DNA of 64,000 nucleotides, taken from Chitinophaga pinensis DSM 2588 (GTDB lineage: Bacteria; Bacteroidota; Bacteroidia; Chitinophagales; Chitinophagaceae). The notes beneath the pieces were generated by a model. It made no database searches. It was given only the letters and a program-made list of their open reading frames with translations, and was not told where the DNA came from. Location of the stretch: contig NC_013132.1 of assembly GCF_000024005.1 (NCBI RefSeq), positions 5,574,001 to 5,638,000 on the forward strand, given 5' to 3'. Below, piece after piece: positions 36,363 to 46,900 of this stretch (its first letter is position 1; every line of letters starts with the position of its first letter). Both the position numbers and the translations under genes were made by a program.

Positions 36363-36575
36363 TGGCTGACTATTTTTCAAATTTGTGAAAATTTCATGAC
36401 GGTTTAAGTGTGTGGGATACGTTTCATCGATTTTGAATGCGTGGATTAGGGGGATAGTGATGATTCGTTCCTATACTGCGGGAGTTGTTAGTTGAGATTG
36501 TGTATTTGTTTGTGGATGGATTGGTTTTGACATGGATGGTAGTTGAGTGATCTGGTCTAGAGGAATTGGGGCTTG

Positions 36576-36750
36576 GGGACACTGCGTGCGGTTTCAGGAG
36601 GGACCCGGGCTGTATTCTTTGAAGCGTTCGCGCGATGATGCAGTTTGGGGCGTATTTGGTGGTGGGGGGATGATTAAACGTTGGGGGAGGTCGGTCAGCT
36701 GCGCATCAAACAACGAGGGCCCCTGGTCTCCTCCTGAAACCTCCCGCTGA
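36576..36750 (+). repeat. MITE-like/structured repeat element, copy 1
   Basis: It is bounded by imperfect inverted repeats: GGTTTCAGGAGG (36590-36601) and CCTCCTGAAACC (36730-36741), extended by GACC/GGTC and GGGC/GCCC pairs. Its interior aligns over most of its length with the reverse complement of copy 2 at 37211-37383, for instance in TTGAAG, TATTTGG.GGT, GTCGG..CAG and GTCTCCT.CCTGAAACC. No target-site duplication is evident. Confidence 0.55.
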
Positions 36751-37210
36751 ACGGTCCTGTCTCCTAAGATAGTAGGTTGCACAATTTTAGCCAGTTTTAA
36801 TACTTGCCTAAATCAAATAATCTAAGTATCTTGAAGACATCCTTTTTACTGACTGTTCCCTAACAAATTGATTTTGTATAAGTAACAGGTATTTGCTTTC
36901 GTCAACAAAGCAAACCTTTAGCTCAAATATCTAACTTCTAATATTTTTCCCCTTCCATCTCCCTTTGCCAAATGCTTATGCCAATGGTTTGACTATAGTC
37001 ATGCTACGTTAATGCCTCGTTTTCCAATGAAAGATCAACGAATGACAAGTACAGAATAGAGCCGTTAAAGAAGCAAATTTATAATATGCGATCTTGATTA
37101 ATTGTACTCTCCATAGCAGTACTTACAAGACGAGTACCCACAAAAAACCAATAAACAGGAACGTAAGATAGACAGCAGCCAACAGCGAATTAGTTAATAG
37201 TCAGCCTCCA

Positions 37211-37383
37211 GGCAGCGGCGGTTTCAGGTAGGAGACGCTGGCCTTAGCTATCTGAAGTAGGCCGACGCCTTGCAACACCGCTTCATACCACCCAAATGCC
37301 TACCCAAGCACCAACGCTGAATACATAGATACTTCAGAGAGCATCAGCCAGTGGCCCTATCTGAAACCATAGCAATGCCCCCA
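37211..37383 (-). repeat. MITE-like/structured repeat element, copy 2 (opposite orientation)
   Basis: It is bounded by GGTTTCAGGTAG (37220-37231) and CTATCTGAAACC (37357-37368), one mismatch apart as an inverted repeat. It is homologous to the reverse complement of copy 1. Size and termini suggest a miniature mobile element or a family of structured RNA genes. Confidence 0.55.
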
Positions 37384-37427
37384 AGACGATTACTCAAAAA
37401 AATCAATAAATTAGAGAAAGGAGACCA

Positions 37428-40067
37428 CTATGCTTTAATCACATCGTTGAAGGACTTATAAAACTCCTCGCCATAAATATCCCGATAGTCCTTGACGAAC
37501 TTCTCATAAGTATTATTAGCCAGAGAATATCGCCGCAATAAAACAAGACTTTTACACTTGAACTCCAATGCTTCTTCATTAAGCCGGTCAAAAAAGAAGA
37601 TCGCATTAGCCACCCGGATCACAAACTCAGGATCTTCAGACTCCTGCTTGAGATAAGCCAGACTCATATCAATAACCACATTACTCACTTCAGCCTTAAC
37701 GTCATCTAACCAGTCATATTCAGTCTTCGCCAGAAATGCACCAGATTCAATCACTTTCAGCAAAGCAGTCATTACAGGACGATCAACGAAGCTATGTGCC
37801 TTCGTGAGATGAACAAACTGCTCATAATCAAGCGAAAACTGTCCTTCATTGAACTGAAACTGCCAATACACAGATTTCTTGTTAATCATGCAGTTACCAA
37901 TCTTCTCCAGAATGCTTTTCAGCTTCGCCAGGTTAACAGAGCGATTATTTTTAGCGTCTTTAGCCGATTTACCATTCCAGAGAATCTCTGTCAGTTCATC
38001 CGAAGTAATCCCCTGTCCCGTTCTGACAGTATAAATCAGGATCAATAAGAGCAGTTCTTTCATCAATGGCGTGAACAGCCCCGTCAGCTCCGTACCATCT
38101 TCACTAAATGCCTGAAAAGGACCGAACAGACGAATAGACGAACGGGCAGGTAGCACAGGCTGCAAAGGAACAACAACAGGGTCTTCTACGGAAGCTGGTG
38201 GTAGATTGGGATCATCCTCCACAGCCAAAGGTTGTGCTTCGATGAAGTCGGTTTCAGGTGCTTCTTCGGGCACTGCGATAACAGGAGCCGTATCCGGTGA
38301 ACTGGTTTGCATTGGGGTAACAAGCTGCTTATTTCGTTTTCTACTGTACCGCCACAAGACAAGTATGCACGTCAGCAAAAATAGTCCTATGAATAAAAGC
38401 CATTTATGGAAGCCTTTTTGAGGAGCAGCAGCGGCAGTTTCTATCACCGGATCCAGTGGTGGGAAATCGATCGTATAGACTTTCACACTGGTTTCGCGTT
38501 GATGCAATTCCTGGTCTGCATACAACAATGTGACGGCTACTAATTTACCCGCTCCAGGAGCATAGTAAAGATCTGCAAAGGACTGTACATCGTAAAAAGA
38601 ATAAGGGATCGGAGTACCTGTCAGTTTATAGACCGGTTTATCCAATGAACCCTGGATCAGTTGCAATTTGGAATTAAAACTGTCTTTGGGGAATACAAGT
38701 CCGTAGTACTGGCGTCTTTTGGCATCTATCACCAGACTGTTCGCAAATGTGAATCTGCCATAGACAGAATCCAGGTTGAAACGTTTAGTGAATGTTCCGG
38801 AACGAATATCAAAGGAAAAGAGATCGTAGTAACCTCCCGGATCCAGCATCTGATCGCCGGTTATACTACCATAACCACCCACAATGAAAGCTGTATCTCC
38901 GGTAGCGTTGAGACCAAGCCCTGCCAGATAACGGGGAGGAAAGAAATGACCGCTGACCGACAAGGTATCCCAGTTGCCGGTACGCAGCTGATAACGTTGC
39001 ACCTGGTTCTTGTACTTCAGCTGACCGTATCCTCCGATGATATATAACGAAGTATCCAGCGGAGAAACAAACTTATTAGCGTGCCAGTATTCGGTTAGAA
39101 TGGTATCGGGGAAAGTCTTGTTCCATTGCGAGGAAGAAGGATCATAAGTGGCCAGCTTCCGGTGGTCGATATAGAAATTATAGAAACGGTTGGTCAGCGT
39201 ATCATAGATACCCTGACAACCGATCAGGATGTTCTCCTGTTTAGCGCTCTTTGCAGTACGTGGATGCTGATTCTGCCGCAGATCGTAGGTAATGATAGAG
39301 TCGATGCCGGCAATCAGTAGTTGTTCATTTCTGCTATCAAAGCCTGTTACGGCATTACCATTCAACTGAAAGGCGCCGGCCATTTTCCAGTACTGATGCC
39401 CCGGCTTCAGCCATACACCATTTTTGACCCTGGCGGGCTCACGGGCACTGATATCATAACAAAGGGTATCGGATACTTCTTCCAGCGGCCAGTGATTATG
39501 CAGGCGATCATTATTGAAGATGCGGATATCCTTGATACGCATGGGAGGAATGTCACGGGTATGAAAGCGCTCGTCGTCATTGGCGCCATAGAGAAAACGA
39601 AAGCAATTGCCTTTGAAGTTGAAAGCAGTACTTCCTGCCTGACGGTCATTGAGAGAAAGCGATATCAGCTGTTTGTTGAGGTCCAGCGTGATAGCCAGTT
39701 TGTTCCAGTCATTGTACAGCCTGTATGCGTCTGCCGCAAAAGAGATGTTGAAGAATTTTTGTCCGGAGATGATGCGGAAAAGAGATGCCCGCTGATCATA
39801 GATCAGGTCAATATTCTGGTTCTCGTTGATGATACGCAGGATGTAACCAAAATAAATATGATTATAGGAAACAAAGTTCAGATCAAATTCCAGCCTTACT
39901 ACGCCTGATAGACATATGGGCCTGCCGCTACCAATTTCAAAGGAAGTCCTTTTCTCGGCAACCGCTTCATGTCCGTTGAACGCCAGCCCATAGGATAAAT
40001 AAGATTGCGCCTGTCCTATAGTACTAAAAATGAGTAACAAAAATATAGTAAGGAAAGATCGATACAT
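37428..40067 (-). CDS. Membrane-spanning sensor with kelch-like repeats and C-terminal SARP-like DNA-binding region
   Basis: An 879-residue protein from the chosen start MYRSFLTIFLLLIFSTIGQAQ, a signal peptide; a Met 17 codons earlier is possible. After it come a LamG/concanavalin-like beta domain (about 20-220) and kelch-like beta-propeller repeats (about 225-540; SLYIIGGYGQL, TAFIVGGYGSI). One transmembrane helix follows (about 554-575), then an acidic/proline linker and an OmpR/SARP-like winged helix (about 644-740; LRL-like IRLFGPFQAF, then GITSDELTEILWNGKSAKDAKNNRSVNLAKL). The C-terminal helices resemble a BTAD domain (LNEEALEFKCKSLVLLRRYSLANNTYEKF). The topology places the propeller in the periplasm and the DNA-binding part in the cytoplasm, a one-component membrane transcription regulator. 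Target and ligand are unknown. Confidence 0.75.
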   Translation of the reverse strand: MYRSFLTIFLLLIFSTIGQAQSYLSYGLAFNGHEAVAEKRTSFEIGSGRPICLSGVVRLEFDLNFVSYNHIYFGYILRIINENQNIDLIYDQRASLFRIISGQKFFNISFAADAYRLYNDWNKLAITLDLNKQLISLSLNDRQAGSTAFNFKGNCFRFLYGANDDERFHTRDIPPMRIKDIRIFNNDRLHNHWPLEEVSDTLCYDISAREPARVKNGVWLKPGHQYWKMAGAFQLNGNAVTGFDSRNEQLLIAGIDSIITYDLRQNQHPRTAKSAKQENILIGCQGIYDTLTNRFYNFYIDHRKLATYDPSSSQWNKTFPDTILTEYWHANKFVSPLDTSLYIIGGYGQLKYKNQVQRYQLRTGNWDTLSVSGHFFPPRYLAGLGLNATGDTAFIVGGYGSITGDQMLDPGGYYDLFSFDIRSGTFTKRFNLDSVYGRFTFANSLVIDAKRRQYYGLVFPKDSFNSKLQLIQGSLDKPVYKLTGTPIPYSFYDVQSFADLYYAPGAGKLVAVTLLYADQELHQRETSVKVYTIDFPPLDPVIETAAAAPQKGFHKWLLFIGLFLLTCILVLWRYSRKRNKQLVTPMQTSSPDTAPVIAVPEEAPETDFIEAQPLAVEDDPNLPPASVEDPVVVPLQPVLPARSSIRLFGPFQAFSEDGTELTGLFTPLMKELLLLILIYTVRTGQGITSDELTEILWNGKSAKDAKNNRSVNLAKLKSILEKIGNCMINKKSVYWQFQFNEGQFSLDYEQFVHLTKAHSFVDRPVMTALLKVIESGAFLAKTEYDWLDDVKAEVSNVVIDMSLAYLKQESEDPEFVIRVANAIFFFDRLNEEALEFKCKSLVLLRRYSLANNTYEKFVKDYRDIYGEEFYKSFNDVIKA

Positions 40068-40138
40068 ACTTAAACAAAAAAACGATATTAAGTTGTATTG
40101 AACAATCCCCAGGCGCATTTTTTTATTTGGTCCACCGG

Positions 40139-43100
40139 CTAGTAGACCACCAGAACAGCTCCTTTCTCCTGTACGGGCTGCCCCAGAATATCAATTCCCT
40201 GCAGCAACCACACATAAGCCCCGGCATCTACTTTTTTACCACGGAAGGTGCCATCCCATCCGGTGCTGACATCTTTAGCGGTATATACACTGTTGCCCCA
40301 GCGGTCCATTACGGTAAACAGACTATAAGTAGCCACTCCTATCCCTTTGGGTCTGAAGATGTCGTTATGCCCGTCGCCATTAGGAGAGAAAGCGGTAGGC
40401 GCGTATACTTTCACCGCATCGATGATATCGACCTTGAAGTAGGTCGTCGGACTCACACATTCCCCAAACTGATAATTAATACCAAAAGTCGTACTACCCG
40501 TGATATCTGTTACGCTGAATTCTCCTGTTGTATTTGTTTCAGACCATTCTGTGCCCGGACGGAAGAGATTATAACTACCCTGGTGCAGGTTGGTTACTTT
40601 GATATCGGCGGTCATTCCCTTCATGATCACGACATCTTTTACCGTCGGAGCCAGCAGCAAAATGTCCACTGCGTTTACAGGTAAAGGATCACTGTATACG
40701 ACGCAACCATAGGCGTCTGTTACCCGCAACGTATAGTCATATCCTCCAGGCAACGATTGTGCCTGTAAAGAGGTAGAAATAACCGTACTGTCAGGAGTCA
40801 GCCATGCATAAGACAGCGGTTCCTTCCCATTGACACCCAGACCGGCAATAGCACCGGAGGTCATACTGCAAACGTCATCGATAATAGACAGATAAGTAGC
40901 ATCTATACGCGGCAGATTGGGTGTTTTCAGGATAATGGTAGCAACCAGCTGCTCACATTGTTCAATATCTTTTACATACAATCTGTAAATACCATCGCCT
41001 GCATTGGTCAGGTCTTTTACCGTGCTCACTTCCATATCATTCATATTCAGCCAACGGTAACTGGCGGGCGTCCCTCCTGCCAGGATCATACCTGTGACAC
41101 TACCATTGTTCAGGTTACAAACCGGATTCTGCGTATTTAACTGTGAAACCGTGATCAGGTCAGGTTCATGCTGCGGTACATCAAAATCTGTTGTAACGTT
41201 ACAGCCATAGGTATTTGAAATCTCCAGGCGATAATTGCCAGGGGCCAGATTCGTCAGATTAAGACCAGTACCGATCACGGTACCATTATCGTCCATCCAG
41301 CGGGTAGTTTCCGCATTAGTGGCCTGTAAGCCTGTGATACTACCATCATTCACCGTACAGGATGCTTCTCCGATGATAGCCGTACTACGGTCAATCAGGA
41401 TCTCTCCCGGTGCGGTGATGACAAATGGCTGTGAAGGTCCTGCTGCCGGACAGCCAGATTGATCAGAAAAAGCAAGTGTATAGGTACCAGCAGGAACATT
41501 GGTCAGCTGCGCGGTATTCCCTACGGTTTGTCCGGTGGCATCGGTCCAGGTATAGGTGATCGTACCGGTACCGTTTACGACTAGTCCGGTGATACTACCT
41601 GTCGGCTGACTACAAACTGCGTTCTGCAATTGCACGGTGCTCAGGTTGAGCACCGGTGCATTTACAGCGCTAATTTCAAAAGGTCCGCCGGTTGCCGTAC
41701 AACCGTTAATCGTGTCTGTAATGGTGATATTATAGTTGCCGGGGGCAAGGTTATTAATAGTCGGGCCAGCGCCAATACTTACAGCGGGCATATTGACATT
41801 ATACCAGTTGTATTTCAGGTTAATACCCTGGAACTGGAGGCCTGTGATGCTGCCGTTATTAACGCCACATCTGGCAGGAATGATCGTCATAGTACCTGTC
41901 TGAATCACAGGACTTATATCTTTTACCTCAAAGAAAGGTGAATACTCAACGCACTCCGGTTTGTTACATCCCGCGCCATACATTACCAGGCGGTATCTAC
42001 CTGCCGGCACATTCAGCAAAGAAGTATCTGTACCAACTGTATTTCCGTTTTCATCTTCCCAGTGAAAAGGTGTTGCGTTGTATAAAATCTTGTTGATAAT
42101 ACGTCCGGTACTTTCTCCACAGGCCGTATGTACAATATTATTTTCAATATCATCACTCCATACCGGATTACTGTAATCGGAGGTAGCGCCGGTAGCATCA
42201 GTGGCGGAGAAGATTACACCGTCACGGCCTTTCAGTGCATAGGTCCATTTACCATCTGCACCGGCTAAAAATGTTTCAATATAATTACGGCCATCACACT
42301 TACGTCCGTTACCACATCTGTAAGGAATAAAAGCCTCCATTTTAGCATTTGGCGTAGCTATCCCGGTGATGGTGGTAGCATTACAGGTCAGCACCCGTAC
42401 AAAAGGCTTTGCTTTCCCATCAGCAGGATTCCAGTTCAGTAATTGTATACTATTAGCAGGTCCTGTTACAATAGAAGTATTATTGTTACAGAACATCTCA
42501 TTCTGCGATATTGTCGCCTGATAAGTAGACACAACGACCACCGGCACATCATAACAGCCGGCAATGATGTTTTTATCCAATAGTGTACCGCCGATTACGC
42601 CCCTCATACAATCGGTCAGCCGGATGCCGGAAGAACGTTGTCCGAGTACCGCTGTACCAGTAATTTCCGTCCCTATTTTATTGCGTTGCACCCGGAAAGT
42701 GCCATTGCGCAAACCATACAATCCCAGTCCGTAAACACTCTGTCCTGCTATCAGGTTATCTGCCACTGTAACGATCCCGTTTGTAGCACCGGCAATCGCT
42801 ATATAATCGTCTCTGAAAAGATAAGACGCTGTCCCAGCAGTTCCACTGACATCCGTCCCGATCTTATTAAAAGTAGCTGCCACATCCCCTGCATCCGCAG
42901 AAAGATAAACACCATAAGTAGTACCGGCAATAATATTTCCCAGATCAGCCCTGTTACCACCAAATGTTACACCATTCAGGTGTGTTACCAGCACAGGCTG
43001 ATAACAGGAATATGCGTCAGCTGCAATTACGCCGTCTTCCCGCATACCGATAATGTTATTCTGTATAGTCAGATTGCTGATGGTTTTAGGGTCCGTATTG

Positions 43101-43630
43101 GGCGCTACACCATAGATCCCGAACTTAAACCCATAAATCACATTGCCTTTAGCATTCCCTCCGATAATAATATCCGAACAGGTTCCACTGATCTGAATAC
43201 CATAGCTTTCACCAGCCACTCCGCCAGTGGCGATTACGAGTCCGTAGATCTCCACATCTGAAGCGTTGTCTATTCTAAGGCCATAAAATGTCGCCTGGTC
43301 ATTATTACGTAGCAGCTGTACCCTGGCAGTACTGACACCGTATACGGTGGATGCCTGTGTAGATGCATCTACCACGATGTTACTACTCAGCGCCGGCAGG
43401 TCGCTGTTAATGACAATAACAGGTCTTAACGGCGATGTCACCGAAATATTAAAATAGATATAATCTTTCTCAGTTGTACCGTTGCTGTTAGCTTTGGTAA
43501 TTGCATCTCTTAGTGATCCGGGGCCGCTGTCTGCCTGCGTAGTGACAGTAAATATGGCTGCGCTGGCAGAGGAAAAAACACAAAAGAAAGATATGGTAAT
43601 AAGCAGGAGTTTAACACCTGTAGGTTTCAT
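40139..43630 (-). CDS. Surface protein with beta-helix, six Ig-like repeats and gliding-type (T9SS) C-terminal domain
   Basis: A 1163-residue secreted protein. The signal peptide is followed by a right-handed beta-helix region (about 30-390) rich in short N/G repeats (NIIAG, NNIIGM). Then come about six tandem repeats of 60-70 residues that start near C-x3-x-G[SR][IV] (NNGSITGLQ, PTGSITGLV, NDGSITGLQ, NNGSVTGMI) and contain PAG.Y.L, like SprB-type repeats. The last 90 residues form the gliding-motility-associated C-terminal domain (PTAFSPNGDGHNDIFRP, DRWGNSVY, WDGTFRGKKVDAGAYVW), which directs type IX secretion. It may act as an adhesin or in surface motility. Confidence 0.88.
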   Translation of the reverse strand: MKPTGVKLLLITISFFCVFSSASAAIFTVTTQADSGPGSLRDAITKANSNGTTEKDYIYFNISVTSPLRPVIVINSDLPALSSNIVVDASTQASTVYGVSTARVQLLRNNDQATFYGLRIDNASDVEIYGLVIATGGVAGESYGIQISGTCSDIIIGGNAKGNVIYGFKFGIYGVAPNTDPKTISNLTIQNNIIGMREDGVIAADAYSCYQPVLVTHLNGVTFGGNRADLGNIIAGTTYGVYLSADAGDVAATFNKIGTDVSGTAGTASYLFRDDYIAIAGATNGIVTVADNLIAGQSVYGLGLYGLRNGTFRVQRNKIGTEITGTAVLGQRSSGIRLTDCMRGVIGGTLLDKNIIAGCYDVPVVVVSTYQATISQNEMFCNNNTSIVTGPANSIQLLNWNPADGKAKPFVRVLTCNATTITGIATPNAKMEAFIPYRCGNGRKCDGRNYIETFLAGADGKWTYALKGRDGVIFSATDATGATSDYSNPVWSDDIENNIVHTACGESTGRIINKILYNATPFHWEDENGNTVGTDTSLLNVPAGRYRLVMYGAGCNKPECVEYSPFFEVKDISPVIQTGTMTIIPARCGVNNGSITGLQFQGINLKYNWYNVNMPAVSIGAGPTINNLAPGNYNITITDTINGCTATGGPFEISAVNAPVLNLSTVQLQNAVCSQPTGSITGLVVNGTGTITYTWTDATGQTVGNTAQLTNVPAGTYTLAFSDQSGCPAAGPSQPFVITAPGEILIDRSTAIIGEASCTVNDGSITGLQATNAETTRWMDDNGTVIGTGLNLTNLAPGNYRLEISNTYGCNVTTDFDVPQHEPDLITVSQLNTQNPVCNLNNGSVTGMILAGGTPASYRWLNMNDMEVSTVKDLTNAGDGIYRLYVKDIEQCEQLVATIILKTPNLPRIDATYLSIIDDVCSMTSGAIAGLGVNGKEPLSYAWLTPDSTVISTSLQAQSLPGGYDYTLRVTDAYGCVVYSDPLPVNAVDILLLAPTVKDVVIMKGMTADIKVTNLHQGSYNLFRPGTEWSETNTTGEFSVTDITGSTTFGINYQFGECVSPTTYFKVDIIDAVKVYAPTAFSPNGDGHNDIFRPKGIGVATYSLFTVMDRWGNSVYTAKDVSTGWDGTFRGKKVDAGAYVWLLQGIDILGQPVQEKGAVLVVY

Positions 43631-43848
43631 ATTTTATCAGTATTCGGGATATTTTGGCAGTTTGATTTATGCTACCGGGCTGAAAAATACACATATTTAT
43701 CAAGAATATAATATAAATCAGACAATTGTTATAAAGATTCTTGCCGTCAGACGGGCATTTCAGGACACAAGAACTTAACTATCATATGCTTGGGCAAACA
43801 GGAAATTTTGGCAGAAAATATTGGTCAACGTCCCTTTTAAACAAAATA

Positions 43849-43870
43849 GCCGGATACAGAAGTATCCGGC
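43849..43870 (-). terminator. Terminator downstream of the GH71/99-like gene
   Basis: GCCGGATAC and GTATCCGGC form a perfect 9-bp stem around AGAA. On the - strand it is followed by TATTTTGTTT. It lies 31 bases after the stop of the hydrolase gene. The rest of the 43631-43900 gap shows no gene. Confidence 0.8.
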
Positions 43871-43900
43871 CTGCTTTAACCACAGCGGGGATGAAATAAA

Positions 43901-46900
43901 CTATTCCACCACCAGCTTCTTTGTGTCAATCTTTATATCAGAGATTGTCTTTATGAAATAAATACCAGGCACGAGCTTGTCCGTAGCCAGCTGGATACGC
44001 TGCTCCCCTGCCGGCATCTGCTGACGTACCGTCTTCACCAGCACACCGTTTGCATTGTATATTGTTATCAATACATTGGTTGCTGTTGGCAGCCTGTAAT
44101 ACAACGTAGCCTGTTCCCTGGCCGGATTCGGATAGATACGCAGACCAGCCTTCGTTACTTTCACTTCCGTTGCAGCTGCTGCCACATATGCCTGTCTTGC
44201 AGCCGTCGTAGTACCCCATCTGAACGTTTCCCAGCCGCCAATGGCAGTACGGTTCCAGTTCATAGCTTGTGTGCCGTTTTCAGAAGACATATACAGCCCC
44301 TTCCCACTTTGCAGGGCTACTGTATTGCTGCTCAGGCTTATCCAGTTAAAACAGGTGGAACTATCCAGGGCAGTACCTGTACAGAATACCGGGTTGCCTG
44401 CTTTTACATACAGCCCGTTATTGCCCTTCAGTGCAACCGTATTGTTGCCTGCGTCTACTACTTCAAATTTCTCCCATGGTCCCAGACCTGTACGGTTACA
44501 GTTCATCGCCTGCGTTCCATTCTCAGAACATACCAGCAAGGTATCGTGATACAGGTAGATAATGCTGCCTACCGGTGCAGGAGAAGGATTCGTTACGGTT
44601 GTATCCTGTGCATCTTCAATGATAATATCATCAAAACAGGCGGTGAAAGTACCTGTCTGTGAGGCATTATCATAAGCGATACTGATACCGGTGATCTCAT
44701 CGCCTATCAGCTCTCCCTTCCCTATCTGGCAACTGAATTTCGACCAGCCCCCCACAGTACCTCTGGCCACATTCGGATGCATCACACTGCCGTTATTGTC
44801 TTTATAAGCACTCAGGTTATGCAGTACCTTGCCTGATTTAAACGTCAGGTCTACTGAAGTATTACGTCCCTGATTGTTAACGGTATATTTCCAGAAACTC
44901 AATTGCATATTGGCTTTTACGGTAATTTTAGTTTCCGCGATCTTATAATAATAACTGGAAGCACCATTCGCAGTACCATTAATTTTCACGGTGTATACGC
45001 CGCTTTTAGAAAATGCAGGTGTATTCTCTATTGCTACACTGGTATTACTTACGCCGGTTGACGACAACAATGCGTTCTTATAAAAACAGGCATCAATCGG
45101 TGATACGATATTCTGCGGCACCTCATTGATGATACAGCTCGCCACCCTGCTTTCAAAGCTGTTCCTGTAATAAACAGGACCCAGTGAATGTGGAATCGGT
45201 ACATCCGCAGGCGTACCTGTACTGGTCAGTAAACGGGCCGCCTGTCCTGCGAGTCGCAGGTAAAAGTCCGACGAGGTCCATATCCCATCCATCGACAAAG
45301 TACCAAAGTACTGGTCCGTAGGAATATCGAAATAATCGACTGCCGAACTGATAATATTAGTAGATTCCTCAAACTCGTCAAGCATGGCGAAATACATGGA
45401 TTTCACGCCAACGCTTTTAATGTTACGGGCTTGTTTCCACAGGAATTTTCCGCCCAGTCTGCGGGTATCATTAGGATAACCATGTACATGTTGCGACCAC
45501 GCACTACCCGGGAATATAACAGGATAGAAGCCCATACCATTCTGATCGCAATATTGCTTGTCAGGGATCAGGGATTCCGTACGGAAATTGTCTGCACCGG
45601 TCGTATCGTTATACACCCCCACTGTCCAGGGAGAGATCATGTTGTAAGCCTTGTACACATCTTCAAAGTCAGTACGGGAACCGCCATTACGTAAACGCCA
45701 GTCCCGCGGCACACCTGCAATCACATAACAACCACGGTCTTTAAAGAACTGCGCCAGTTCCAGCGCCTGTATTCTGTCAACCAGGATCGTGGAATATCCC
45801 AGCCCCCACAACTCAACGACCGGCTTACCATTTACTGTCGCATAAGCGCCTGATTTCGTCAGTTCATAGATCTGTTCCATCTGGTACACCCAATCGCGTT
45901 TTATACCCTCCACAAGATCAACTGAGTTCACTTCTCCATTATTCTGATCGGGCATACAGTACATCACATAAAACAACCTCCCGTTTGCTTCGCAGGCATT
46001 TTTGATATTAACGTAGTAATCGTCTGTTGAAGTATATTTTATGTTTCTGCCGACAGGTGCATTACGTTGTATTGCCACGCCGTCAAATCCCGTCCTTTGC
46101 AGCAATGCCATCTGCACATCAATCACGCCTTTGTCTGTAGAATTATACAGCCTGGCTGGCTTGCCATTGCCCAGATTGGCAAAATTAGTAGCGTACATAG
46201 GAACGTTGGGATTGTTCTCATAATCAGCCAGGTTCGGGAACGTTTCCGTGTTATGGTTGCCTCTGCCTGCGGCAGGAACTTTGTCGTAAGACCAATGACT
46301 CCAGTCCTCCGGTTTCGGGCCTGCTTCATGCCATAACTGGTAACCGGCAAAAGATTTACCGACGAATTCGGAACCTGGGTTGTTAGGTCTGGCAGGAATA
46401 GGTTCTGCTGAGGGATTCAGCGAACCCACATACATGGTAATGTCTTTGATATAGGTATCTTCGGAACCATAGCCAAGGCGGATATCGCCACCATAACCCA
46501 TACTACCGTCCAGTCCTGCATCTTCCAGGAATACCAGACGGGTGATCCATTTACCGGTATTGGACTTCTTAAAATCGGCGCCACCCCAGTTAGTGCCTGC
46601 ACGGGTGTAATTGAGCCAGACAAAGTTCATGCTGTTGTCATAATAGGTAATAGACAGGATGACCTTTTTTGCAGTGGAAGGAACTGCTGTGCGTTCAGCT
46701 CGGACGTACATAAATTTTCCGGCAGGGATCTTTCGGCAAGGCACACCATCGATCGTGGCGATTTCTGTGTAACCTTCGCCTGCAGCGTTTGTTTCCAGAC
46801 CGAGTGTCAGGCTGCCGGATTGTATAGGATTCGTGTATCTGATCCACGCGGATGCTGCCGGCAGGGTGATATTACCTGCTTTTAATATGCACGCCGATAG

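Larger units (their letters stand above)
36182..37427. other. 1.2-kb non-coding gap with two inverted repeat elements
   Basis: No gene could be supported. It holds the leader of the SusC operon with phased TTAAC tracts (36322-36362), a strongly G/T-rich + strand stretch (about 36440-36710), two homologous elements in opposite orientation (36576-36750 and 37211-37383) and about 460 bp of AT-rich spacer between them. The one short + strand ORF over the first element has no coding character. Confidence 0.6.

Noticed and set aside
36547..36750. Short + strand ORF in the large gap
   Set aside because: It lies wholly over a repeat element with extreme base skew and shows no protein-like pattern.
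36576..37383. Retron msr/msd region suggested by inverted repeats
   Set aside because: No reverse transcriptase gene is nearby, and the two elements are homologous inverted copies, which fits a repeat family better.
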